This document shows positions 1 through 7,880 of a stretch of 64,000 bases of DNA, in pieces (within the stretch, counting starts at the first letter, position 1; each line of letters begins with the position of its first letter). Source of the stretch: Caldimonas mangrovi. GTDB taxonomy: Bacteria; Pseudomonadota; Gammaproteobacteria; Burkholderiales; Burkholderiaceae_C. The stretch lies in NCBI RefSeq assembly GCF_023721835.1, contig NZ_JAMKFE010000014.1:1-64000 (forward strand), read 5' to 3'. Both the position numbers and the translations under genes were made by a program. The notes below the pieces were generated by a model. That model saw only the letters and a list, made by a program, of their open reading frames with translations. It was not told where the DNA came from and ran no database searches.

Positions 1-132
1 CAGCGCCAACACGCCTTGCTGAGCTGGCAGCACCACTACAACTGGCACCGCCCGCATCACGGCATCGGCCGCGTCCCTCCTGCCTCTCGCCTACCCGGGC
101 CTCGATACAACCTCTTGACAGTTCACAACTAA
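1..132 (+). CDS. IS481-family transposase, C-terminal end (partial)
   Basis: The window opens inside a reading frame that ends at a TAA at 130-132. The visible 43 residues include YNWHRPHHGIG followed by PPASRL, the pattern at the end of the DDE integrase core of IS481-type transposases. The last codons (from about 100) also read, on the other strand, as a TGTGAACTGTCAAG-like terminus, which fits the right inverted repeat of such an element, so the element probably ends near 127 and the stop codon lies in flanking DNA. The rest of the gene is outside the window. Family assignment rests on this short tail only. Confidence 0.7.
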   Translation, partial: QRQHALLSWQHHYNWHRPHHGIGRVPPASRLPGPRYNLLTVHN

Positions 133-240
133 ACCGCTCGCGCGGTAGGCGCTCCGGGTGGGGTCGAGGTGGTTCGCAGCGCGGTTCTGCGATGTTGACG
201 ATCGAGGCAATCCGCCTCGTTCATCAATGGAGCAGCAACC

Positions 241-1119
241 ATGGACACGACCACCTCTGCGGCGGTGACGCCGCTGCGGCAACGCATGCTCGACGACATG
301 CGCATGCGCAAGCTCGATCCGAAGACACAGCAGGCGTATGTCCGCGCCGTATGCAGGCTCGCGGCGTTCCTGAAGCGCTCTCCTGACACGGCCACGGTGG
401 AGGACTTGCGCGCCTTCCAACTGCACCTGGTCGACAGCGGCACCTCGCCGTTCACGCTCAACGCCACGCTGACCGCGCTGAAGTTCTTCTTCGACGTTAC
501 GGTACGCCAGCCCAATCTCATGGTGGGGATGAAGTCGGTACGGCTGCCGCAACGGCTGCCCGTGGTGCTCAGCCGCCACGAGGTTGCCAGGCTGATCGCC
601 GCGGCCCCCAACCTCAAGCACCAGACCGCCCTGGCGCTGGCCTACGGCGCCGGACTGCGCGTCAGCGAGGTCGTTGCGCTCAAGGTCGGTGACATCGACA
701 GCCAGCGCATGACGTTGCGCATCGAGCAGGCCAAGGGACGCAAGGATCGCTACGCCATGCTCTCGCCGCTGCTGCTGCAGCGGCTGCGCACCTGGTGGCG
801 CGTCGCCCATGCCCAAGGCAAGATGCTGCCCGGTGGCTGGCTGTTCCCGGGCCTGAACCCCGTCGAGCCGCTGACGCCGCGGCAGCTCAACCGCGCAATC
901 CATGACGCCGCCGAGGCCGCCCACATCGACAAGCGCGTGACGATGCACTCGCTGCGGCACGCCTTCGCCACACATCTGCTGGAGCAGAAGGTCGACATCC
1001 GTGTCATCCAGGTCATGCTTGGCCACAAGAAGCTCGAGACCACGACCGTCTACGCCCATGTGGCCACCGAAGTCCTGCGCGAGGTGGTCAGTCCGCTGGA
1101 GGTGCTGCCCACACAGTAG
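241..1119 (+). CDS. Tyrosine recombinase associated with an IS91-type element
   Basis: A 292-residue site-specific recombinase of the phage-integrase (XerC/D-like) fold. An N-terminal SAM-like DNA-binding domain covers about residues 10-95 and the catalytic domain about 105-285. The catalytic set is visible: R140 (in GLRVSE), a lysine in KGRKDR (165-168), H236 and R239 in HSLRH, H262 in GHKK, and the nucleophile Y271 in VYAHV. The ATG at 241 follows a GGAG about 9 bases upstream. The gene is immediately followed by an HUH transposase, the pairing typical of one subgroup of IS91-like elements, where the recombinase is an accessory mobility gene. All catalytic residues are intact, so it is probably functional. 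Confidence 0.88.
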   Translation: MDTTTSAAVTPLRQRMLDDMRMRKLDPKTQQAYVRAVCRLAAFLKRSPDTATVEDLRAFQLHLVDSGTSPFTLNATLTALKFFFDVTVRQPNLMVGMKSVRLPQRLPVVLSRHEVARLIAAAPNLKHQTALALAYGAGLRVSEVVALKVGDIDSQRMTLRIEQAKGRKDRYAMLSPLLLQRLRTWWRVAHAQGKMLPGGWLFPGLNPVEPLTPRQLNRAIHDAAEAAHIDKRVTMHSLRHAFATHLLEQKVDIRVIQVMLGHKKLETTTVYAHVATEVLREVVSPLEVLPTQ

Positions 1120-2322
1120 GTGGCGCCCATGGGGCGACCCGCCCTGGAGGTCGCCGACATCTTCCGCATCTACGGCCCCGGTTGGCGTGAGGCCCAGCGC
1201 GGTCACCTGAGCCTCGCGCAACTGAAGGTCATGTCGGCCATCACTCAGTGCCGCAGCGCGGCGCTGGGCGGACATGTCTTGCGCTGCGGCGGCTGCGGCA
1301 GTGAACAGATCTCGTACAACTCCTGCCGCAACCGGCACTGCCCGAAGTGCCAGAGCAGCGCGGCCCAGCGCTGGCTCGATGCACGCCAGGTCGATCTGCT
1401 GCCGGTCGAGTACTACCACGTCGTGTTCACGCTGCCTGCATCGGTGGCGGACGTCGCCTACCAGAATAAGACCGCGGTGTACGGGCTGCTGTTCGACGTG
1501 ACCGCCGAAGTGCTGCAGACCATCGCCGCCGACCCGAAGCACCTGGGCGCGCGTATCGGCGCCACGCTCGTGCTGCACACCTGGGGATCGGCCATGACCC
1601 ACCATCCGCACGTGCACGGCATCGTGCCCGGCGGCGGGATCGCGCCCGACGGCAAGACCTGGGTGGCCTGCCGGTCAGGATTCTTCCTGCCGGTGCGGGT
1701 GCTCTCGCGTTTGTTCCGGCGGCGTTTCATCGAGGAACTGCAGCGGCTGCACGACACCGGCGCGCTGAAGTTCTTCGGCGAGCTCGTGCGCCTAGCCGAC
1801 GCGGAGGCGTTCCAAGACTGGCTGGAGACGCTGCGCCGCTGCCAGTGGGTTGTCTACGCCAAACGGCCGTTCGCCGGGCCGCAGGCCGTACTGGCCTACC
1901 TGTCGCGCTACACGCACCGCGTGGCGATCTCCAACAGCCGGCTGATCGCGATGGACGAGCGCGGCGTCACCTTCCGCTGGAAGGACTACCGCGCGAACAA
2001 GGGTGGCCGGGGCCGAACGCGCAACAAGGCGATGACGCTGGCCCCAGCGGAGTTCATGCGCCGGTTTCTGCTGCATGTGCTCCCGGCTGGCTTCCATCGG
2101 ATCCGGCACTACGGGCTTCTGGCCAACGGCGGCCGTAAAAACAACCTGGCGCTGGCGCGTGCGCTGCTGGGCGTCGAGCCACAGGCGCTCGACGCGCCCG
2201 CCGACGCATCGACGCTCATGCCGGCGCCGACCTTCGTCTGCACGCACTGCGGCCACGCCATGGTGGTGCTTCAGATCCTGCCGCGTGATTGCTCGATCCG
2301 AGCACCACCGCCATGCGAATGA
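1120..2322 (+). CDS. IS91-family HUH (Y2) transposase
   Basis: A 400-residue rolling-circle transposase. An N-terminal zinc-binding region has CGGCG at about 57 and CRNRHCPKC at about 69-77. The HUH metal-binding motif is HPHVH at 162-166. The paired tyrosines that cleave and join DNA are probably Y260 and Y264 in YLSRYTHRVAISN. The frame begins with GTG directly after the recombinase stop codon; an ATG at 1129 is the alternative start. Coupling to the upstream recombinase is therefore tight. Length is normal for the family and the motifs are complete. The C-terminal tail carries a CTHCGH pair that could be another zinc site. Confidence 0.88.
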   Translation: MAPMGRPALEVADIFRIYGPGWREAQRGHLSLAQLKVMSAITQCRSAALGGHVLRCGGCGSEQISYNSCRNRHCPKCQSSAAQRWLDARQVDLLPVEYYHVVFTLPASVADVAYQNKTAVYGLLFDVTAEVLQTIAADPKHLGARIGATLVLHTWGSAMTHHPHVHGIVPGGGIAPDGKTWVACRSGFFLPVRVLSRLFRRRFIEELQRLHDTGALKFFGELVRLADAEAFQDWLETLRRCQWVVYAKRPFAGPQAVLAYLSRYTHRVAISNSRLIAMDERGVTFRWKDYRANKGGRGRTRNKAMTLAPAEFMRRFLLHVLPAGFHRIRHYGLLANGGRKNNLALARALLGVEPQALDAPADASTLMPAPTFVCTHCGHAMVVLQILPRDCSIRAPPPCE

Positions 2323-2772
2323 CGCTCCATTGCCGATCGCCATTGCGACGTCGGGTCGGGCGTCCGGTGGATCGCCTTGCCTACGACCCGAAAATGGCCG
2401 CGCGACACCTTGCGTCAACGCAGCGCCACGACTCGGCTGCGTCCGTCCAATCGCCGGCCATCGTTCGCACCGTGCCGACGCCGCGTCACCGGCAGCCCTG
2501 TCAGGGCGCCATCGCAGCCGAATCGCCATAGCCGCAGCGCCTGACGAACCACCGTGGCGTTCGCCGCGGTTTCCTCCCTAGAGGCTTATGCAACACCTGC
2601 CCGGCTGCAACGAGGCAACTCGACCTTCGGCGCAAGGGCAGGTGTCGCACAACCCTTAACTCGAACGGTCCATCGTGCGCGCCACCTGCCCTTGTACTCC
2701 AGCTGTCTCGCAGCGTCCGCGCTTTACTCCCTCGAACGCTGAGTCCCGCACGCACTCTCGGCATTTCCAGCA
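2323..2772. other. 450-base gap downstream of the IS91 transposase
   Basis: No convincing gene is seen here. The stretch is probably the 3-prime non-coding end of the IS91-like element plus flanking DNA. It contains one strong interrupted palindrome (2633-2694, listed separately) and a partial third copy of the same core, cacctgccc, near 2594-2602. Short open frames exist but have no recognisable protein pattern or ribosome binding site. Confidence 0.5.
2633..2694. repeat. Interrupted 12-base inverted repeat
   Basis: CAAGGGCAGGTG at 2633-2644 is repeated in perfect inverted form at 2683-2694, with a 38-base spacer. The inner flanks TCGCAC (2645-2650) and GTGCGC (2675-2680) continue the pairing with one mismatch. 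The structure could be the hairpin near an IS91-type ori end or an unrelated cruciform. Confidence 0.6.
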
Positions 2773-3114
2773 TCACGACAGCGGGTCATACATGAACTCG
2801 CGAAGTTCCTGATCGCATCGACACGCCACCGCGATCTTCGCGGCCCATGCCTGCGCCGCCTCCCGCGAGGGCAGTTCCAGGATCATGTAGCCGCCCTCGA
2901 TCTTGCGCGTCTCGGGGTAGGTACCCTCGACGAGCGAGCCGTCGGCCGAGACCCGGACAGGCGCGACGCCCTCGTTGATGCCACCCGCGAACACATACAC
3001 GCCGGCAGCCTGGGCCTCAGCCACCACAGCGCGCGCTTCGTCGGACACCGCCTGAAAGTCTTCTTCAGGGACGAGCATCGCGGAACTGGGGAACGAGATC
3101 AGGTATTTGGTCAT
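2773..3114 (-). CDS. YCII-related (DGPF-type) domain protein
   Basis: A 113-residue soluble protein resembling the YCII-related/PhnB-adjacent family of small dimeric alpha-beta proteins. Visible signs are the start MTKYLISFP, the central GGINEGVAPVRV strand-turn region and the segment EGGYMILELPSREAAQAWA near residues 70-87, typical of this fold. Members are often encoded next to ECF sigma factors, but no sigma gene lies beside this one. A GAGG-like sequence precedes the ATG at 3114. Biochemical role unknown; the fold assignment is fairly secure. Confidence 0.75.
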   Translation of the reverse strand: MTKYLISFPSSAMLVPEEDFQAVSDEARAVVAEAQAAGVYVFAGGINEGVAPVRVSADGSLVEGTYPETRKIEGGYMILELPSREAAQAWAAKIAVACRCDQELREFMYDPLS

Positions 3115-3258
3115 GGAGGCCTCCTTGCAGTGGTGGTCGACGCCGAACGCGTGTCATGAAAAGGTGGCCCGGATCCTACGCCCGCCTGCCGCCAACGGCG
3201 CGCTGCCGCCTTCACCGGCACCGGCGCGCCATGGGGTCAGCGGCCCAGTGGCGGCCAT

Positions 3259-3282
3259 GTTCGCTATTCGCGAATGGCGAAC
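3259..3282. repeat. 24-base near-perfect palindrome
   Basis: GTTCGCTATTCG followed by CGAATGGCGAAC is a palindrome with a single mismatched pair. It spans the stop codon of the frameshifted phosphotransferase on the minus strand. No T-run follows, so it is not an obvious terminator; an operator or recombination site is possible. Confidence 0.6.
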
Positions 3283-4313
3283 GCCTCTGGTGCCGCTGCG
3301 TTTCGCATGCCTCCAGGCAACGCCATCGACTCCCACGCCGTGAGCATCGTCACCTGCCGGCGCAACGAGGCCGTGGGCACGGCCTGCGACCCCCACACCG
3401 GCACGCGGCCCGCGTATTCCTCCATCAGCCAGATCTGCCGCGCGGCCATGAAGGCGGGCACGGCCTGGATGTCTGGCTCGCCCACGGCACGCACGGCGCA
3501 GTACGCCGCCAGAAAGCGCGCCCAGCGTGCCAACGCCTTGTCGCTCATCTGGCCGTCCACGTGGCGCGGGTGCAGCGACCAGGGGTACACCGCCAGTTCA
3601 TAGGCCAGGTAGCCTGGGCCGCATTCGTCGAAGTCGAAGAAGGCAGCCACCTTGCCGCCTTGCGCGGCCCCGGTGATGAAGTTGTTGCTGCCGTGCGCGT
3701 CGCCATGGCAGACGACGTGCGTCAGCCCTTTCATGGCCTCGATGCGCAGGCGCAGCCGCTGCGCGATGTCTTCGAACTGGGGGCGCAGTTCGTCGGTCAT
3801 GGTGGGTGCCTGGAGCACGCGCGCCAGCGGTTGGCTGATCAGGTAGTCCAGGTTCAGCGTGTAGCGGCTGGGCGGCCCGGCAAAGCTGCTGGCGGCATGG
3901 TGCACGCAGCCAGCCCGGCCCCGAAAGCTTCCACGTCCTCGGCGGCGTCGCCGGTCTCTTCGCCTTCCAGGTGCTCGAACAGCATGAGCGTGCGGGCGCC
4001 CTCAGGCCAGGTCGACCGCGATGACGTCGGCGCCATCGGCCGCGGGCAGGCAAGCCGACACGGGCACGCCGTGCTGCTGCAGGTGCCGCAGCAGCGCGGC
4101 CTCGTAGGCCACATTCGGCTCGCCGCGCGGGCGCTCGGAACTCAGCCGCGCCACGGCGCGCCGACCGTCTGCGAACTGCAAGCCATACACCTGGTTGAAG
4201 CTGCGGCGCAGCAGCTCGCTGTCGCGAGCCGCGCCGAAGGCATAGTGCCGGGACACGATGGCGGCGATGGCCGCCGCCGTGGGGGTGGACTGCGCGATGG
4301 CGATGGCGGTCAT
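3264..4313 (-). pseudogene. Aminoglycoside/homoserine-kinase-like phosphotransferase, two frameshifts
   Basis: Three pieces of one kinase-fold protein lie in register. 4313 down to about 4010 gives the N-lobe (YGLQFADGRRAVARLS). About 4010 to 3910 continues in another frame (ARTLMLFEHLEGEETGDA). 3905 to 3264 returns to the first frame with the catalytic loop HGDAHGSNN and the metal motif DFDECG. An extra base near 4008 introduces a TGA at once, and a compensating one-base loss near 3902 restores the frame. Intact length would be about 350 residues. Family members phosphorylate small molecules such as antibiotics, amino acids or sugars; the substrate here cannot be told. Either a real pseudogene or two sequencing errors; the catalytic residues are still intact, which suggests recent damage. 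Confidence 0.75.
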
Positions 4314-4419
4314 GGGGTCTTGGCCGTGGCGGGTGCGGGGGGCGCGGATTCTGCCACGGTGGCCGCTGCTGGCGATAGCGGCGGCCGTGTGCCGCAGGCA
4401 GCAGCAGCCAGCGGTTTCG

Positions 4420-5223
4420 TCAGGCGCTGATCAGGCCCAGGCGCAGCCCGCGGGGGGTGTTTGCGTTGATCCAGAGGGTGCCTGGGTCGTGCTCGGTGCC
4501 TACCCCCAGGCGGGCCAGTGCGGCGCCCGCTCGGGCCAGGTCGCGGACACCGAAGACGAGCGCGGCAACGCGCAGCTCAGGGCCGCGCGTGATGCGCAAT
4601 GCCACCCCGGGTGCGGCGCTTTCGGCCGCGCCCGTGATGGTGTGCCACACCCGGGCACTGCGATCGGGGTCCGGCGATTCGAGGTGCACCGCGCGCAGCC
4701 CCACGAGGCCGACGGCCCCGCCACCGCACTGTGCCAGCGCAGCTGCCATATGCTGCCGCCGTTCAGCGGTGGGCTGCCCCTTCGGCCAGGGAACGATCGG
4801 CGCGTGGGGGCCCCATTCGCAGAAGAACACCTGGCATGCCGGGCCGGACGCGTCGGCAATGAGGCAGTTGGTGAAATTGAGGGCCTCAGCGCCGTCGGCC
4901 CCGGGGGTGCGCCAGGCTCTCGGCTCCTTGCAGGCCACGCCTGCCGCCACCAGTTGTTCCCGGCTGGCCTGCACGTCGTGGGGCCAAAGCGCCAGGCCGG
5001 CCACACAAGGCAGCACCGTCGTCGGCGCAAGGTCGTCGTTCGAGCGGGCCTGCCAAAGCTCCAGCTGAACGTTGCCGGCATTCACCCAGGCGTACCGGGC
5101 AAACGCTTCGTCGCGTGCGGGCCAAGACAGCGGCAGGCCCAGCTGCTGGTGAAAGAACCGCAGCTGCGCGTCGAGGTCGTCCACGCGCAGGTAGATGTGA
5201 TCCAGGCCTTGTGAAGCAGGCAT
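4420..5223 (-). CDS. VOC-family (glyoxalase/dioxygenase fold) protein
   Basis: A 267-residue protein with two vicinal-oxygen-chelate modules. The first opens with GLDHIYLRVDDLDAQLRFFHQQLGL, shown here only by its pattern HIYLRVDDLD and FFHQQLGLP; the second begins near VGLRAVHLESPDPD around residue 150. The layout fits glyoxalase-like or ring-cleavage relatives, but the metal ligands and substrate cannot be assigned. The ATG at 5223 (MPASQGLDH) is preferred over the upstream codon at 5274 because the family fold begins within ten residues of it. No operon partner is evident. Confidence 0.75.
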   Translation of the reverse strand: MPASQGLDHIYLRVDDLDAQLRFFHQQLGLPLSWPARDEAFARYAWVNAGNVQLELWQARSNDDLAPTTVLPCVAGLALWPHDVQASREQLVAAGVACKEPRAWRTPGADGAEALNFTNCLIADASGPACQVFFCEWGPHAPIVPWPKGQPTAERRQHMAAALAQCGGGAVGLVGLRAVHLESPDPDRSARVWHTITGAAESAAPGVALRITRGPELRVAALVFGVRDLARAGAALARLGVGTEHDPGTLWINANTPRGLRLGLISA

Positions 5224-5383
5224 GGGCAGGCACTCTAGCGTACGGGGCCGCAGGGCCGCTCCCCCCTGCTCCACGTCTTCCCGTCAGCAACGGCTGCGGC
5301 TGGTACTGCCCCCTAGAACGGCAACAAGCTGGCGCGGCATGCGGATCTGCTTTATCGCAAGAGTCAGCTCACACCGTCGTCCG

Positions 5384-5947
5384 TCAAGCCGGCTCTGGCC
5401 GATGGCACACGATGCGCTTGGGCGACAGCGAAATAATCCGCTCCTTTTGCGGATCGAATCCCCACGCCTTTTCCACGCCCGTGCGCCAGTCGATGCGGTC
5501 GCGCTTGTCCCAACGCACGAGTGCAATGAAGAAGATGTCGGTACGACCGTCCAGTTCGCAATCGCCGACCTTGAACAGTCTCGGCGCATGGGGCCGCTTT
5601 GGATCGAAGCCCCACGCGAAGCGCGGCAACAACACTGCGTCGACGACACGCCATCGAATATCTGCGCCTTCTTGCCCCACGATGCGTTTCAACATGGCGA
5701 CCGTGCGCCCCTGGCAGACGGCTCGGCCGTAGCCCCAGCCTTCGACGGTGACGCCGTTGATTTCGATGGTGCTGCCGCCTTTGCTCGTGCAGCTCAACCC
5801 TGGGTCAATCGGGTTTCCCATCGCCTTCGCGGTGAACTCGATGCCTATCAAGGCCTGCGCCTCTTGCGCCACAGGCAGCGATGACGCATCGGCTTGTGCC
5901 GCGACGAAAGCGACGGTCAACACGACCGATAAAGCAAAACGCTTCAT
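5384..5947 (-). CDS. Secreted cysteine-paired protein, copy A (candidate immunity protein)
   Basis: A 187-residue protein with a signal peptide (MKRFALSVVLTVAFVAAQADA, cleavage near residue 22), so it should act in the periplasm. Four cysteines (in LSCTSK, AVCQGR, GDCELDG and RIVCHRP) are all conserved in the neighbouring copy B, suggesting two disulfides. Copies A and B have identical length and are about two-thirds identical. It lies downstream of an M23 peptidase gene on the same strand and starts inside a relic of that gene's 3-prime end. I do not recognise the family. An immunity or inhibitor role against the peptidase is inference from duplication, location and gene order. Confidence 0.8.
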   Translation of the reverse strand: MKRFALSVVLTVAFVAAQADASSLPVAQEAQALIGIEFTAKAMGNPIDPGLSCTSKGGSTIEINGVTVEGWGYGRAVCQGRTVAMLKRIVGQEGADIRWRVVDAVLLPRFAWGFDPKRPHAPRLFKVGDCELDGRTDIFFIALVRWDKRDRIDWRTGVEKAWGFDPQKERIISLSPKRIVCHRPEPA

Positions 5948-6009
5948 TGCAGACTCTCTCGCACGTTGATGCCTGGCACCTTGAGCCCCCGCACGCCTGC
6001 CGTGTTGAT
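5944..6009 (-). pseudogene. Relic of the M23 peptidase 3-prime end
   Basis: Just upstream of copy A, the minus strand reads INTAGVRGLKVPGINVRESL, then Q and a stop. This matches the end of the intact peptidase (IVTAGARGLKVPGINIRESL, Q, stop) at 6676-6740. A stop codon precedes the relic, so it is not translated as part of a gene. It shows that the duplication carried the end of the peptidase gene along. Confidence 0.88.
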
Positions 6010-6115
6010 CATCTACGACACCCAGCGTGAAACGGAAAGACGCAGCCCTTTACGTTCTCATCGATTCTGCGCCGGTCATCCCGCCGGTGTCCGCAAAGGC
6101 TTACGCCGTCCTTGG

Positions 6116-6679
6116 TCAAGCCGGCTCAGGCCGCCAGCACACGATGCGCTTGGTCGACAACGAGACGATCCGCTCCTGCTGCGGGTCGTATCCCCACGCC
6201 TGCTCCACACCCGTGCGCCAGTCGACGCGTTCATGCTTGCCCCAACGCACCAGGGCGATGAAGGAGGTGTCCGTGCGGCCGTCCAGCTCGCACTCGCCTG
6301 CCGAGAGCAAGCGGGGTGCATTCGGGCGCTTGGGATCGGGGTCCAACTCAAAGCGCGGCAGCAGCACCGCATCAACAATGCGCCATTTGATGTGCTGGCC
6401 TTCTTGTCCCACGGCGCGCTTCAATACAGCGACAGAGCGGCCTTGGCAAACCGCACGGCCGTAGCTCCATCCTTCGGGTGACACGCCTTTGATCTCAATG
6501 CCGCCGCCGCCTTCGTTGGTACAGGTCAGGTGCGGAGCGATAGCGGCCCCCATCACCCTTGCCGTGAACTCGACACCGATGAGAGAGCGCGCCTCTTGCT
6601 CTACTGGCAGCGTCGAAGCATCGGCCTGCACCGCCACACAGGCGATGGCCCCTATGAATGACAGTGCCCCTCGCTTCAT
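6116..6679 (-). CDS. Secreted cysteine-paired protein, copy B (candidate immunity protein)
   Basis: A 187-residue paralogue of the gene at 5384-5947, with a signal peptide (MKRGALSFIGAIACVAVQADA) and the same four cysteines (LTCTNE, AVCQGR, GECELDG, RIVCWRP). Its ATG at 6679 overlaps the TGA of the M23 peptidase by four bases (ATGA), so the two are translationally coupled. This coupling fits the start better than any upstream codon. Sequence differences from copy A are spread over the mature protein, in line with divergence after duplication. Function unknown; a periplasmic partner or inhibitor of the co-encoded peptidase is the leading idea. Confidence 0.82.
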   Translation of the reverse strand: MKRGALSFIGAIACVAVQADASTLPVEQEARSLIGVEFTARVMGAAIAPHLTCTNEGGGGIEIKGVSPEGWSYGRAVCQGRSVAVLKRAVGQEGQHIKWRIVDAVLLPRFELDPDPKRPNAPRLLSAGECELDGRTDTSFIALVRWGKHERVDWRTGVEQAWGYDPQQERIVSLSTKRIVCWRPEPA

Positions 6680-7224
6680 TGCAGGCTCTCTCTGATGTTG
6701 ATGCCCGGGACCTTCAACCCCCGTGCGCCGGCCGTGACGATTTTCTGCCCATGTCCTTCGAAGAAGGTCCAACCTACGGGTGCGCGCCCATACAGATCGG
6801 CAGGATCAATGCGCCCGCCTAGGCCATGGCCCGGCTTCTTGGCAGTACGAACCTCGAAGTGAAGGTGCTGATCGTCGCCGGTCATGCTGGCGGCATTCCC
6901 TGTGTTGCCCGTATAGCCCAGCATATCGCCGCGGCGAACAGGCTCGCCGTCACGCGCCAAGACGAAGCTCAGATGGCAATAGGCGGCGTAGAGCCTCTGT
7001 CCGCCTCGGTCGAAACCCAGCAGCACCATGTTGCCGAGCGCACTTCCGGTCTCTATCAGTTCGATCTTGCCGTCCGCAATCGCATAGCAGGGCGTGCCCG
7101 GCGCTGCATACAAGTCCCAGCCCTGATGCGGCCTGGTGCCGCCGTTGCGCACCATGCCGAATGCGTTGTTCTGAACGCCACGCCGGATCTCGTTGCGTTC
7201 CAGCGGCCATGCAAGCAAAGCCAT
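6676..7224 (-). CDS. M23 (LytM-type) zinc metallopeptidase without signal peptide
   Basis: A 182-residue protein that is almost entirely a LytM/M23 domain. Zinc ligands are H33 and D37 (HQGWD) and H122 in HLH (120-122), with a further catalytic histidine near H84. This family cuts peptide cross-links in peptidoglycan. There is no signal peptide or membrane segment, so the protein would stay in the cytoplasm unless exported by a specialised route such as a contact-dependent secretion system or by lysis. AGGAGAGG lies before the ATG at 7224. The gene is translationally coupled to a secreted protein that is duplicated. A peptidoglycan-targeting effector with its immunity gene is a reasonable hypothesis; a phage-type lysin is the alternative. 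Confidence 0.82.
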   Translation of the reverse strand: MALLAWPLERNEIRRGVQNNAFGMVRNGGTRPHQGWDLYAAPGTPCYAIADGKIELIETGSALGNMVLLGFDRGGQRLYAAYCHLSFVLARDGEPVRRGDMLGYTGNTGNAASMTGDDQHLHFEVRTAKKPGHGLGGRIDPADLYGRAPVGWTFFEGHGQKIVTAGARGLKVPGINIRESLQ

Positions 7225-7517
7225 TGCACCTCTCCTTCCTGATGTTGGTTATAGATAGGGGAAGGGGCATTCTGGCCGCCGATGCGGTGGGGTCGGACTG
7301 CAAGTTCTGACAGCTCAGGGCGTCAGGCGGCCCCTCATTCGGGGGTGTCCCATCGCCGCGCACCGCTGTAGGCTGTGCCACGCTGTCTGGGCCCTTGCAG
7401 TTCTGCCGTTGATCGGGGCCTGTTGCTCACCCTGCATCCCACGCCGTATGTCTTCGGGGAACGCCCGTGAACAAGCGCGGCGCATGAGCTCTGGTTCGAA
7501 CCCTGATTTGCCTGCTG
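7225..7517. other. Divergent intergenic region, 293 bases
   Basis: The region separates the M23 operon (minus) from the small membrane proteins (plus). On the minus strand the ribosome binding site AGGAGAGG precedes the peptidase, and TATCTATAAC about 30 bases upstream of the start may be a -10 element. I see no gene in the remainder. Confidence 0.4.
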
Positions 7518-7850
7518 ATGGATGGTCACGCTCGTTTGACACCCACTTCGGCTTACGTTGCCCTTGCAGTGAACCTCGCGCTGCTGGCTGTTCTCGCCTG
7601 GCACATTGCGTTCGAAGCCGTGCCGCAGACGCTTGTTGACTTTCACGCAGCCCGACACATCGGTCGCAAAGCGTTTTCTCTCTTTGTATTGCTGCCCTAT
7701 GCCGTACTCGTTGCGTTTCTGCTGATGTCTTGGCAGCGCAGCGTATTCAGATGGAGGACAGCTGCTTTCATCGTCTGCGCCGTCGCGGCCTATGCAGTGG
7801 CCGTTATTGCGATGGGGCTGTACATCGGTCGCAACTTCTTCCCGACGTAG
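7518..7850 (+). CDS. Small three-helix membrane protein, copy A
   Basis: A 110-residue protein with three hydrophobic segments near residues 12-34, 51-69 and 81-104. It shares the pattern WHIAFEAVP, a central hydrophobic stretch and WRTAAF with the next gene, so the two are diverged tandem copies. No ribosome binding site is obvious before the ATG at 7518, so the start is uncertain. No known family recognised. It lies divergently upstream of the M23 peptidase locus; whether the two are functionally linked is unknown. Confidence 0.65.
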   Translation: MDGHARLTPTSAYVALAVNLALLAVLAWHIAFEAVPQTLVDFHAARHIGRKAFSLFVLLPYAVLVAFLLMSWQRSVFRWRTAAFIVCAVAAYAVAVIAMGLYIGRNFFPT

Positions 7851-7880
7851 TGCCACTTCATTGAACACTCAGGAGGAACA

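Larger units (their letters stand above)
241..2322 (+). mobile_element. IS91-like element, two-gene core; termini not located
   Basis: The recombinase and HUH transposase form one unit. IS91-type elements have no terminal inverted repeats; they end at a ter end upstream and an ori end next to a short tetranucleotide target. I could not place either end. The left end must lie between the IS481 remnant (about 127) and 241. The right end lies somewhere in 2323-2772. Confidence 0.7.
5384..6744. repeat. Tandem duplication of a 732-base unit
   Basis: The start codons of the two paralogous genes are exactly 732 bases apart. Homology runs from just below each stop codon (the shared stretch GTCAAGCCGGCTC near 5380 and 6117) through the gene and into the last 21 codons of the upstream M23 peptidase. 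The boundary at about 6009 versus 6744 marks where the duplication ended. Confidence 0.85.

Noticed and set aside
7484-7515. GGTTCGAACC resembling the T-arm of a tRNA
   Set aside because: The flanks do not form an acceptor stem or anticodon arm on either strand, and no CCA end is placed correctly.
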